From Sphingomonas naphthae (lineage in GTDB: Bacteria > Pseudomonadota > Alphaproteobacteria > Sphingomonadales > Sphingomonadaceae), in assembly GCF_028607085.1 (NCBI RefSeq), contig NZ_CP117411.1:1736001-1800000 (forward strand): a stretch of DNA of 64,000 nt, in the 5' to 3' direction. The stretch's first letter is position 1. Each line of letters starts with the position of its first letter. The translations under genes were made by a program, and so were the position numbers. Shown here piece after piece: positions 41,393 to 49,510 of this stretch. Under the pieces are notes generated by a model that was given only the letters and a program-made list of their open reading frames with translations, was not told the origin of the DNA and searched no databases.

Positions 41393-42133
41393 TCACGGGT
41401 TCAGCTCGAAACTCACCGACACCCGCACCGTCAGCGCCTGCTCGCCCGCCTCGACCGGCGTATCGGCGGCTTCCTTGGACGCGCGCATCGCCATCGCCAT
41501 CATCGGGCGGGGGCGATCGATCTGTTCCGATTCGGCGATGGTGAGGATGCGGCCGACGCGCAGGCCCGAGGCTTTTGCATAAAGATCGGCGCGCTGGCGG
41601 GCGGCGGTGATCGCCTTCACGCGCGCCTCGTCCAGCGCCGCTTCGGGCTTGTCGACCGAAAGCACCGGGCCGCTGATCTGGTTGGCGCCCGCCGCGATCA
41701 GCGCGTCGATGGTGGAGCCGGCCTTGCCGATCGAGCGCAGTCGCACCGTCACGCGGTTGCTCGCCTGATAGCCGGTCAGCACCGGCGCCTGCCCGTCGGC
41801 GTAGCGATATTGCGGGCTGAGGTCGATCGAGGCGGTCTGGATGTCGCGCGCCTCAATCCCGGCCTGCCTGAGCGCGGCGACCGTGGCGGCCATTCGCTCG
41901 GCATTCTTGGCCATGGCGTCGCTGGCGGTGCGCGATTGCGTCACCACGCCCGCGCCGATCTGCGCCACGTCCGGCACGCGCGTCACCTCGCCCTCGGCGG
42001 TGATGTCGAGGCGGGTGGCGCCCGGCGCCAGCACCGGCTGCGGCGGTTCGGCCAGCGCCGCGCCCGCCATCAGCCCGCCCAAGAGAATCGCCGTGCCACC
42101 AAGGCGCCCGATCATCCGCATCGTCATCTCCAT
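41393..42133 (-). CDS. SIMPL-domain (DUF541) periplasmic protein
   Basis: A 246-residue protein with a signal peptide (LGGTAILLGGLMAGAALAEP) followed by a SIMPL/DUF541 domain: LDITAEGEVTRVPDVAQIGA, TASDAMAKNAERMAATVAAL, IQTASIDLSPQYRYADGQAP and ALDEARVKAITAARQRADLY. Members (E. coli YggE, BP26 of Brucella) are periplasmic oligomers linked to oxidative stress, without defined chemistry. It is divergent from the RND efflux operon across about 190 bp. The first two ATGs (42133 and two codons later) are both possible starts. Confidence 0.9.
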   Translation of the reverse strand: MEMTMRMIGRLGGTAILLGGLMAGAALAEPPQPVLAPGATRLDITAEGEVTRVPDVAQIGAGVVTQSRTASDAMAKNAERMAATVAALRQAGIEARDIQTASIDLSPQYRYADGQAPVLTGYQASNRVTVRLRSIGKAGSTIDALIAAGANQISGPVLSVDKPEAALDEARVKAITAARQRADLYAKASGLRVGRILTIAESEQIDRPRPMMAMAMRASKEAADTPVEAGEQALTVRVSVSFELNP

Positions 42134-42321
42134 ATTCCTTCAGGGTTGTTGCCCGATGGCCACGCATTGCGGCCCCCGCGCTGCATCTGCGCTGAACGGC
42201 CCCCGTCGCGCGGTGAAATGCGATCGTGTAAGGGGAGCTTGAGCCAGGTGATATATTGAGCTAATACACACTGGCAGACGGATGGGTGAGGCCCATGCCG
42301 GGGGACTTCGGGACGGACAGG

Positions 42322-43479
42322 ATGAACATGGAAGCTTTCTCGCGCTTCGAGGCGGATCAGGACATGGGCGCGCCGCGCCGCCGTCGGCGGATCCTGATCG
42401 CCGGAATCGTGGTCGTGCTGCTGGTGCTGGTGATCGGCGCCACGATGATGATGCGCGGCGGCAAGCCGGCCGGCCCCAAGGGCCCTACCCTGCCACATGT
42501 CACCGTCACCGTGCCGGGCACCACCACCGTCGCCCGCGTCATCAACGCCACCGGCACCGTCGCCGCGCGCCGCGACATGCCGGTCGGCATCGCCGGCGAG
42601 GGCGGGCAGGTCGTCCGCGTGCTGGTCGAGCAGGGGACGTGGGTGAAGCGCGGTCAGGTGCTGGCCGTGATCGATCGATCGGTGCAGACCGAGCAGGCAT
42701 CCTCGCTCGCCGCGCAGATCGCCGTCGCGCAGGCCGACGCCAAGCTGGCGCAGGCCAATCTGGATCGCGCGATCAAGCTGGTCGATCGTGGTTTCATCTC
42801 GCGCGCCGACATCGACGCGCGCACCGCCACCCGCGACCAGACCGTCGCCCGCGTCCGCGTGGCGCAGGCGCAGCTGGCCGAGCAGCGCGCGCGTATCGGC
42901 CGGCTCAACATCGTCTCCCCCACCGACGGCCTCGTGCTGACCCGCTCGATCGAGGCCGGCCAGATCGTCGGCGGATCGGGCACGCTCTTTCGCGTCGCCG
43001 CCAACGGCAATTTCGAGGTGCTGACCCGCCTGGCCGAAAGCGATCTGGCGACCCTCAAGGTGGGCCTGCCCGCCAAGGTGACCCCGGTGGGCCAGGCCCG
43101 CACGATCGACGGGCAGATATGGCAGCTGTCGCCGATCATCGACCCGACGAGCCGGCAGGGCGTCGCCCGCGTCGCGCTCACCTATGATCCGGCGCTGCGC
43201 CCCGGCGGCTTCGCGGCGGTCGCCATCACCGGCGGATCGACCACGGCGCCGCTGCTGCCGGAATCGGCGGTGCAGAGCGACGCGAAGGGCAATTACGTCT
43301 ATCTGATCGACGGCGCCGACAAGGTCGTGCGCCGTGACGTGAAGGTGGGCGGCGTCGACGATCGCGGCGTGACCGTGACGGATGGCCTGACGGGCACCGA
43401 GCGCGTCGTCGTCTCGGCCGGCGCCTTCCTCAACATCGGTGACAAGGTCATCCCCGAACTTCTGGCGAAGGGCCGCTGA
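42322..43479 (+). CDS. RND efflux periplasmic adaptor (membrane fusion protein)
   Basis: A 385-residue HlyD/AcrA-type adaptor. The N-terminal inner-membrane anchor is ILIAGIVVVLLVLVIGATMM. The lipoyl and hairpin halves follow: GGQVVRVLVEQGTWVKRGQV, a coiled-coil hairpin around about 125-190, and LNIVSPTDGLVLTRSIEAGQ. A beta-barrel and membrane-proximal domain complete it. It links the RND pump to an outer-membrane channel, but no TolC-type gene is adjacent. The start is one of ATG 42322 or 42328 (AGG six bases before the latter); a GTG at 42286 in frame seems less likely. It is followed by the pump gene after 39 bp. Confidence 0.92.
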   Translation: MNMEAFSRFEADQDMGAPRRRRRILIAGIVVVLLVLVIGATMMMRGGKPAGPKGPTLPHVTVTVPGTTTVARVINATGTVAARRDMPVGIAGEGGQVVRVLVEQGTWVKRGQVLAVIDRSVQTEQASSLAAQIAVAQADAKLAQANLDRAIKLVDRGFISRADIDARTATRDQTVARVRVAQAQLAEQRARIGRLNIVSPTDGLVLTRSIEAGQIVGGSGTLFRVAANGNFEVLTRLAESDLATLKVGLPAKVTPVGQARTIDGQIWQLSPIIDPTSRQGVARVALTYDPALRPGGFAAVAITGGSTTAPLLPESAVQSDAKGNYVYLIDGADKVVRRDVKVGGVDDRGVTVTDGLTGTERVVVSAGAFLNIGDKVIPELLAKGR

Positions 43480-43518
43480 GGCGCGCGTTGCGCCCTTAGC
43501 GACAGCAAGGATTTTTCC

Positions 43519-46500
43519 ATGGGTTTCCGTAACATCTCGGCCTGGGCGATCCGCAACCCGGTGCCGCCCATCGTCCTGTTCCTCGCCCTGACACTGGCCG
43601 GGATCGTGTCCTTCATCCGCATGGACGTGAACCAGAATCCGGAGATCACCTTCCCCGGCGTCGTCGTGATGATCTCGCAGCCGGGCGCCGCGCCGTCCGA
43701 GCTGGAGACGCAGGTGTCGCAGATCGTCGAATCTTCCATGCGCAATCTGGAGGGCGTCGACGAGATCCAGACGACCATCAACGAAGGCTCGTCGCAGACC
43801 TTCGTGCAATTCTCGATCGAGACGCCGATCGACCGCGCCGTGACCGACGTGCGCGACGCCGTCGCGCAGATCCGGGGCCAGTTGCCCGACGGCATCATCG
43901 AGCCGCAGGTCATCCGCGCGCAGGTCAACGGCGGGGCGATCGCCAATTTCTCGATCGAAGCCAACGACATGACGATGGAGCAGCTCAGCTGGTTCGCGTC
44001 GAACGTCGTCGCGCGCCGCCTGCTCGGCATCGACGGGATGCAGAAGGTGAACGTCAACGGCGGCGTCAACCGCGAGATCCGCGTGATCCTCGATCCGGCG
44101 CGGATGCAGGCGCTTGGCGTCACGGCGGTGCAGGTCAACCAGCAGCTCCGCTCGATCAACGTCAACGCCGCCGGCGGCCGCGCCGAGGTGGGCGGCGCCG
44201 AACAGGCGGTGCGCGTGGTGGGCAACGCCAACGACGCCTATGATCTCAGCCAGACGCAGATCACCTTCGGCAACGGCCGCTCGGTCAAGCTGGCGGACAT
44301 CGCCACCGTGCGCGACCTGTATGGCGAGCAACGATCGATGGCGATCATGAACGGCCGCCCGGTCGTGAGCTTCGGCATCTTCCGCGCGCGCGGCGCGTCC
44401 GACGTGTCGGTCTATGACGACACGATCAAGATGCTGGAGAAGATCGAGAAGGACAATCCGAACATCCACTTCGTGAAGCGGTTCAACTCGGTCAAATATA
44501 CCAAGGACAATTACAAGTCGGCGATCCACGCGATGGTCGAGGGCGCCGTGCTGGCGGTGCTGGTGGTGTTCCTGTTCCTGCGCGACTGGCGCGCGACGAT
44601 CATCTCGGCGCTCGCGATCCCGCTCTCGGCGATCCCGACCTTCTGGATCATGGACCTGATGGGCTTCACGCTCAACTTCATGACGCTGCTGGCGCTGAGC
44701 ATGGTGGCGGGCGTGCTGGTCGACGACGCGATCGTGGAGATCGAAAATATCGTGCGCCACATGCGCATGGGCAAATCCGCCTATCAGGCCTCGATCGACG
44801 CCGCCGACGAGATCGGCCTGGCGGTGGTGGCGACGACCTTCTCGATCGTCGCGGTTTTCCTGCCGGTCGGCATGATGCCGGGCATCGCCGGGCAGTTCTT
44901 CAAGAATTTCGGCTTCACCGTGGTCGTCGCGGTGCTGATGTCGCTGGCCGTCGCCCGCATCGTCACGCCGATGATCGCCGCCTATTTCCTGAAATCCCAT
45001 GGCGAGGCCACCCACGGCGAGGGCAGGCTGATGGACTGGTACATGGCGGTGCTGCGCTGGACGCTGCACCATGAGAAGAGCGGCCCGCGCCGCTGGTATC
45101 GGCTGTGGACCCGCGACAATCGCAAGCTGACGGTGTTCCTGGCGGTGCTGGCGTTCGGCGCGACGATCGTGTCGTTCGCCACCCTGCCCTTCACCTTCCA
45201 GCCGCCGCTCAACGTGGACACGAGCCGGATCTCGATCACCATGACGCCGGGCACGACGCTGGCGCAGACCAAGGCCGTCGCCGATCGCGTCGCCGGGATC
45301 ATGCGTCAGCAGCCCGAGGTGGCGACCGCGATCGAGTTCATCGATGTCGGCAGCGCCACCATTTCGATGACGCTGAAGGAAGACCGGCCGCGCACCAGCA
45401 TCGAATTCGAGCGCGCGATGGCGCCGCAGCTGGCGGACATCGCCGACGCGCGCGTGACCTTCAACTCGCAGAACGGCGGCGGCGGCTCCAACCGCGACAT
45501 CTCCGTGATGCTGGCCGGTGACGATCCCGCCAAGCTGCAACAGGCCGCCCTGAAGGTGGTCGAGCAGATGAAGGGCCTGCCCGGCATCCGCACCCCGCGC
45601 GTCGAAGGCGATCTGCCGCGCCCGGAGATCACCATCAAGCCACACCTCGATCTGGCCGCCGACCTCGGCGTGACGACGCAGGCGCTCAGCCAGACCATCC
45701 GCATCGCGACGCTGGGCGACATCGACCAGAATGTCGCCAAATTCTCGCTGTCCGATCGGCAGATCCCGATCCGGGTGGCGCTGGACGAGAACAGCCGGCG
45801 CAATCTGGGGACGATCCAGAATCTGCCGGTGCCGACCTCGTCGGGCGGCACGGTGCCGCTGCGCGTGGTGGCCGATGTCGGCTTCGGCGCGGGCCCGTCG
45901 CAGATCGTGCGCTACAATCAGGAACGCCGCGTGATCCTCTCGGCCGATCTCGCCCCCGGCGCGGTCTCGGGCGAGCAGCGCGCCAAGATCCTGAAGCTGC
46001 CGGCGATGGACGAGCTGCCGGTCGGCGTCCACTACCAGGCCGCCGGCGAGAGCAAGTGGCAGGCCGAGATGATGCAGAACTTCTTCATCGCCCTGTTCGC
46101 CGGCGTGCTGCTGGTGCTGGCGGTGCTGGTGCTGCTGTATCGCCGTGTGATGCCGCCGTTCGTGAACCTGTCGTCGCTGCTGCTGGCGCCGCTGGGCGGC
46201 ACGCTCGCGCTGCACGTCGCGGGCATGCCGATCTCGCTGCCGGTGCTGATCGGCGTGCTGATGCTGTTCGGCATCGTCGCCAAGAATTCGATCCTGCTGA
46301 TCGATTTCGCGATCGAGGAGATGCGGCTGGGGCGCGATCCCTATGAATCGATCGTCGACGCCGGGCACAAGCGCGCCCAGCCGATCGTGATGACCACCGT
46401 GGCGATGGTCGCCGGCATGATGCCGACGGCGCTGTCGATCGGCGGCGACGGTTCGTGGAACCAGCCGATGGCCGTCACCGTGATCGGCGGCCTGATCCTG

Positions 46501-46653
46501 TCGACGCTGCTCACCCTGCTGCTGATCCCGGCGGGCTTCAGCCTGGCGGACTCGGTCGAGCGCCGCCTCGGGCCGAAGCTGGGCAAGCTCATCACCACCG
46601 GCGACGGCGGGACGGCCGCGCAGACCGGGGGACATGCCCACCCGGCGGAGTGA
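43519..46653 (+). CDS. RND-family efflux pump permease
   Basis: A 1044-residue inner-membrane proton-driven exporter, with twelve transmembrane helices and two large periplasmic loops by hydropathy. TM4 carries the proton-relay pair in VAGVLVDDAIVEIENI, and TM10 the lysine in FGIVAKNSILLIDFAIEE. The start GFRNISAWAIRNPVPP and the LDPARMQALGVTAVQVNQQL segment are typical of the HAE1-related subgroup. Substrate is not deducible. The C-terminus ends in a His/Gly-rich tail (GGHAHPAE). The operon is adaptor-pump only. Confidence 0.95.
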   Translation: MGFRNISAWAIRNPVPPIVLFLALTLAGIVSFIRMDVNQNPEITFPGVVVMISQPGAAPSELETQVSQIVESSMRNLEGVDEIQTTINEGSSQTFVQFSIETPIDRAVTDVRDAVAQIRGQLPDGIIEPQVIRAQVNGGAIANFSIEANDMTMEQLSWFASNVVARRLLGIDGMQKVNVNGGVNREIRVILDPARMQALGVTAVQVNQQLRSINVNAAGGRAEVGGAEQAVRVVGNANDAYDLSQTQITFGNGRSVKLADIATVRDLYGEQRSMAIMNGRPVVSFGIFRARGASDVSVYDDTIKMLEKIEKDNPNIHFVKRFNSVKYTKDNYKSAIHAMVEGAVLAVLVVFLFLRDWRATIISALAIPLSAIPTFWIMDLMGFTLNFMTLLALSMVAGVLVDDAIVEIENIVRHMRMGKSAYQASIDAADEIGLAVVATTFSIVAVFLPVGMMPGIAGQFFKNFGFTVVVAVLMSLAVARIVTPMIAAYFLKSHGEATHGEGRLMDWYMAVLRWTLHHEKSGPRRWYRLWTRDNRKLTVFLAVLAFGATIVSFATLPFTFQPPLNVDTSRISITMTPGTTLAQTKAVADRVAGIMRQQPEVATAIEFIDVGSATISMTLKEDRPRTSIEFERAMAPQLADIADARVTFNSQNGGGGSNRDISVMLAGDDPAKLQQAALKVVEQMKGLPGIRTPRVEGDLPRPEITIKPHLDLAADLGVTTQALSQTIRIATLGDIDQNVAKFSLSDRQIPIRVALDENSRRNLGTIQNLPVPTSSGGTVPLRVVADVGFGAGPSQIVRYNQERRVILSADLAPGAVSGEQRAKILKLPAMDELPVGVHYQAAGESKWQAEMMQNFFIALFAGVLLVLAVLVLLYRRVMPPFVNLSSLLLAPLGGTLALHVAGMPISLPVLIGVLMLFGIVAKNSILLIDFAIEEMRLGRDPYESIVDAGHKRAQPIVMTTVAMVAGMMPTALSIGGDGSWNQPMAVTVIGGLILSTLLTLLLIPAGFSLADSVERRLGPKLGKLITTGDGGTAAQTGGHAHPAE

Positions 46654-46666
46654 CGACTGGCGAAAT

Positions 46667-46786
46667 CCTCCCCTGCAAGGGGAGGTGGCGGCCCGCAGGG
46701 CTGACGGAGGGGTATCGCGCCACCGAGAGCGGGTCACCCCTCCACCATCGCTTGCGCGATGGTCCCCCTCCCCTTGCAGGGGAGGA
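46667..46786. repeat. Palindromic repeat (family D, CCTCCCCTGCAAGGGGAGG)
   Basis: CCTCCCCTGCAAGGGGAGG lies at the left and CCTCCCCTTGCAGGGGAGG at the right, each itself a palindrome, enclosing GGAGGGGT and ACCCCTCC arms and an inner ATCGCTTGCGCGAT hairpin. A near copy is at 54830-54945. It fills most of the 246-bp gap between the RND pump and the DUF445 gene. Confidence 0.8.
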
Positions 46787-46899
46787 ACTTGGGGCACCCC
46801 GAGTGAACCAAATCCCCCGCGCGCACATTATGAGGGGATGGCCCTGCCCTCCCCGATGATTTCCCGCCTTGCCACCCCCCGCCCGCTTGCCGCACGGTC

Positions 46900-48171
46900 A
46901 TGCCCATGAGCCTGCTCGCGCGCACCGGCCTCGATCGTTTCAATCCGGCGCAGGGGGGCGTCAGGGGGATGCGGGTCGTCGCGACCGGGCTGCTGATCCT
47001 GATGGCGGCGATCTACCTGACGGCCCGCGCGCTGGAGGCGCGGCATCCCGACTGGGGCTATCTGCGCGCCTTCGCCGAGGCGGCGATGGTGGGCGGCATG
47101 GCGGACTGGTTCGCGGTGACGGCGCTGTTTCGCCATCCGCTGGGCCTGCCGATCCCGCATACCGCGATCATCCCGCGCAACAAGGACAGGATCGGCGACA
47201 GCCTCGCCAGCTTCCTGCGCGGCAATTTCCTCACCCCGCGCGTCGTCTCGCGCCGGATGTACCGGCTGGACGCGGCCGGCGCGATCGGCCGCATCCTCAC
47301 CTCCCCGCCGAAAGGCACGCGCATCGCCGAGGGCGGATCGAAGCTCGCCGTATCGGTGATCGAGGCGATGGACGACGAGCGCATCGGCCAGATGACGCGC
47401 GCCTGGGCGCTGGCCCGGATGAAGGGCTTCCACGTCGCGCCGCTGGCCGGCCAGCTGCTGGAACGCGCCATCGCCGACGGGCGGACCAAGCCGATCATCG
47501 ACGCGATCGTGATGTGGGCCGGCCGTACGCTCGCCGCCAACGAGGCGATCGTGCGGCAGATGATCCACGACCGGGCGGGATCGATCCTGCGCTGGACGGG
47601 GCTCGACGAGACGCTGGCGACGGCGATCCTCAACGGCCTGTTCAAGCTGCTGGGCGAGATGATCGACAATCCCGAACACCCCTTGCGCGGCAAGGCCGAG
47701 GAGGGCCTCAGGAAGCTCGCCCACGATCTGCGCCATGACCCGGAGATGCAGGCGCGGGTCGAGCGATGGAAGGAGGAGCTGCTCGCGAACCCGGCCGTGA
47801 CGGGTTACCTCGACACGCTGTGGGCACAGGCGCGCGAGGCGCTGCTGCGGGCGGCGCGCAACCCCGACACGTTGCTGGGCGGCCGCTTCGGCGAGACGCT
47901 GCGCGGTTTGGGCGAAAAACTCCAGGCCGATCCCCGCCTCGCCGCCGGGGTCAACCGCACGGTGCGGCGCGCCACGGTGGGCGCGGTGGCGGCCTATGGC
48001 GATTCGATCGTGAAGCTGGTGTCGGACACGATCCGCGGCTGGGACGCGGGCACGGTGACGAGCCGGCTGGAAAATGCGGTGGGCCGCGACCTGCAATATA
48101 TCCGCATCAACGGGACATTGGTGGGCGGGCTGGTGGGGCTGACGATCCATGTGGTGGATCGGTTGGTGTGA
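46900..48171 (+). CDS. DUF445 (YjiN-like) membrane protein
   Basis: A 423-residue protein with an N-terminal transmembrane helix (VVATGLLILMAAIYLTARAL) and the DUF445 signature AAMVGGMADWFAVTALFRHP followed by IPHTAIIPRNKDRIGDSLAS. Long amphipathic helices occupy the middle, and a second hydrophobic stretch is near the C-terminus (INGTLVGGLVGLTIHVVDRL). Function of the family is unknown. The start could be ATG 46900 or 46906. It is followed by a family A repeat and a low-GC stretch. Confidence 0.88.
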   Translation: MPMSLLARTGLDRFNPAQGGVRGMRVVATGLLILMAAIYLTARALEARHPDWGYLRAFAEAAMVGGMADWFAVTALFRHPLGLPIPHTAIIPRNKDRIGDSLASFLRGNFLTPRVVSRRMYRLDAAGAIGRILTSPPKGTRIAEGGSKLAVSVIEAMDDERIGQMTRAWALARMKGFHVAPLAGQLLERAIADGRTKPIIDAIVMWAGRTLAANEAIVRQMIHDRAGSILRWTGLDETLATAILNGLFKLLGEMIDNPEHPLRGKAEEGLRKLAHDLRHDPEMQARVERWKEELLANPAVTGYLDTLWAQAREALLRAARNPDTLLGGRFGETLRGLGEKLQADPRLAAGVNRTVRRATVGAVAAYGDSIVKLVSDTIRGWDAGTVTSRLENAVGRDLQYIRINGTLVGGLVGLTIHVVDRLV

Positions 48172-48184
48172 ACCGACAGTCAGA

Positions 48185-48261
48185 CCGTTCGTGTCGAGCG
48201 AAGTCGAGACACCGCAGCGGATCGACTGGGCACGCCCTTCGACTTCGCTCAGGACGAACGG
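48185..48261. repeat. Palindromic repeat (family A)
   Basis: CCGTTCGTGTCGAGCGAAGT at the left and CTTCGCTCAGGACGAACGG at the right form an inverted pair around a 30-bp centre with GGGCACGCCCTTCGAC. It is related to copies at 15739, 59672 and 61356. Confidence 0.8.
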
Positions 48262-48344
48262 ACGTCAGGCCGCCGGTTCATCATGGCTGTCCGTCTGAAA
48301 GCGCCCCACTTGCGGACATAGCCGCAGCAACGCAAACTCTGTTG

Positions 48345-48587
48345 ATGCTAAGACGCGCGTTGCTGTCACCATGGCTTCCATTTGGAGCCGCAATCCTGCT
48401 TGTAAGCCTGGGTTTTGCCCTCGAGCCTGAGAGGCTGTGGCTGTTCGGGTTAGCCGGAACAGCGGCCGCTTGGGGTTGCGTCGATCCTATCGTTGGTCTG
48501 ATTGTTGGCAGCATTTTTGGGAGCCGCGATAAGCACTTGGAGACGCACCTCGATACGATAAACAAGCGTGGACCAAACGACAGCTAA
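48345..48587 (+). CDS. Hypothetical small membrane protein, lower GC than surroundings
   Basis: An 80-residue frame with two hydrophobic helices (WLPFGAAILLVSLGFALE and LWLFGLAGTAAAWGCVDPIV, continuing GLIVGSIFG) and a charged C-terminal tail. I do not recognise the family. By hand count the region is about 57% GC against roughly 68-70% nearby, which hints at transfer. No convincing ribosome-binding site precedes ATG 48345; a TTG directly before it is an alternative. Coding is plausible from the hydrophobic pattern but not certain. Confidence 0.45.
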   Translation: MLRRALLSPWLPFGAAILLVSLGFALEPERLWLFGLAGTAAAWGCVDPIVGLIVGSIFGSRDKHLETHLDTINKRGPNDS

Positions 48588-48649
48588 CCACCAACCCCGG
48601 CCATCCGGGCATCTTGCCAATCGGGGTCAGCCATAAGCTCACAAATTGG

Positions 48650-49417
48650 TCACGTCGCCGACTTCCGCGCCGCCGCGACCTGCTTGATGAAGCCCCATAC
48701 TTCCATCGGGAAAGGCGGTTTCTGCTCGCCCTGCCACTCGGGCATCCGATCGTAGAGGTTGGCAGCACCCGCCATCATCGCGGGGGTGGCGACCTGGGTG
48801 AAAGGCACGAGCAACGCCTGCCATTCCTCGTACAGCGCTTGCGCCTGTGGGGAGGCGGGATCGAGCGGGAGTTGCGCCGCGATGCGGGTGCCGAGATCGG
48901 CCCAGCTGCGGTTATAGGCCTCCGCGTCGAAATTGCCGGGCACGGCGGCCATGCGATCGGCCCATTCGGCTTTCTGTTCGGGGGTGAAGTAGCGGTCGGT
49001 GACGGTCTTCCAGTTTTCGGGTTCCATGATGCGATCTCCGGTGCGGATCAGCGAGCAGAGGGTCGCGGCATCGAGCGGCTCGCCACGATCGATGCGGGAC
49101 TTGGCCGACAGGAGCAGGCGCCGCGCCGAGGCCAGTTCGGCGGCGCGCGCGTCGAGCGCCTGGAGTTGCGCCTCGACCAGAGCGGCGAGGTCGATCGTCT
49201 TGTGGGCCAGCAGCCGGCCGATATCGGCGAGGCTGAAGCCGGCCGCCTTGAGCGCGACGATCCGCCCCAGCCGCTCGATATCGTCGGGCGCGTAGAGCCG
49301 CCGCCCGCTGGCCGAGCGCAGCGGCCGCACGAGCCCGCGCCCCTCGTAGAAGCGCAGCGCGCGGGCGGTGAGGCCGGTGCGGCGGGCGACGTCGGCGATG
49401 TCGAGCGAATCAGGCAT
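48650..49417 (-). CDS. MerR-family regulator with TipAS-like C-terminal domain
   Basis: A 255-residue transcription activator. The N-terminal winged helix reads LDIADVARRTGLTARALRFY then GLVRPLRSASGRRLYAPDD, classic MerR. A dimerising coiled coil follows (about 75-115). The C-terminal half (WKTVTDRYFTPEQKAEWADR onwards) matches the TipAS antibiotic/ligand-recognition domain. Such proteins sense hydrophobic drugs or thiopeptides and activate their own or efflux promoters. A matching operator-promoter lies directly upstream at 49424-49454, implying autoregulation. No obvious target gene is adjacent. Confidence 0.9.
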   Translation of the reverse strand: MPDSLDIADVARRTGLTARALRFYEGRGLVRPLRSASGRRLYAPDDIERLGRIVALKAAGFSLADIGRLLAHKTIDLAALVEAQLQALDARAAELASARRLLLSAKSRIDRGEPLDAATLCSLIRTGDRIMEPENWKTVTDRYFTPEQKAEWADRMAAVPGNFDAEAYNRSWADLGTRIAAQLPLDPASPQAQALYEEWQALLVPFTQVATPAMMAGAANLYDRMPEWQGEQKPPFPMEVWGFIKQVAAARKSAT

Positions 49418-49423
49418 GACGCC

Positions 49424-49454
49424 TGTCTAGCGGTTGACGCTAGGGCAGCTTCAA
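49424..49454 (-). promoter_or_regulatory. MerR-type promoter/operator of the MerR gene
   Basis: Read on the minus strand: -35 TTGAAG (49449-49454), a 19-bp spacer, and -10 TAGACA (49424-49429). A perfect dyad CTAGCG-n5-CGCTAG (49427-49443) lies in the spacer. The long 19-bp spacer with a central dyad is the hallmark of MerR-activated promoters. The predicted transcript start falls at or next to the A of the ATG (49417), so the message may be leaderless. Confidence 0.75.
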
Positions 49455-49477
49455 GCGCCGATTTGCCTGATAGCGCA

Positions 49478-49503
49478 TCACCCCGGCCCAGGCCGGGGTG
49501 ATG
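49478..49503. repeat. Single hairpin related to family C
   Basis: CATCACCCCGGCC-ca-GGCCGGGGTGATG, a perfect 12- to 13-bp stem, lies just 3' of ppdK on the minus strand and upstream of the MerR promoter. It could serve as a transcript end for ppdK; no U-run follows. Confidence 0.65.
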
Positions 49504-49510
49504 GCACGAA

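Noticed and set aside
42124-46797. Very long open frame of 1557 codons on the minus strand
   Set aside because: It is antisense to the SIMPL, adaptor and RND pump genes, and its translation is His/Arg/Asp-rich low-complexity sequence typical of antisense frames in high-GC DNA.
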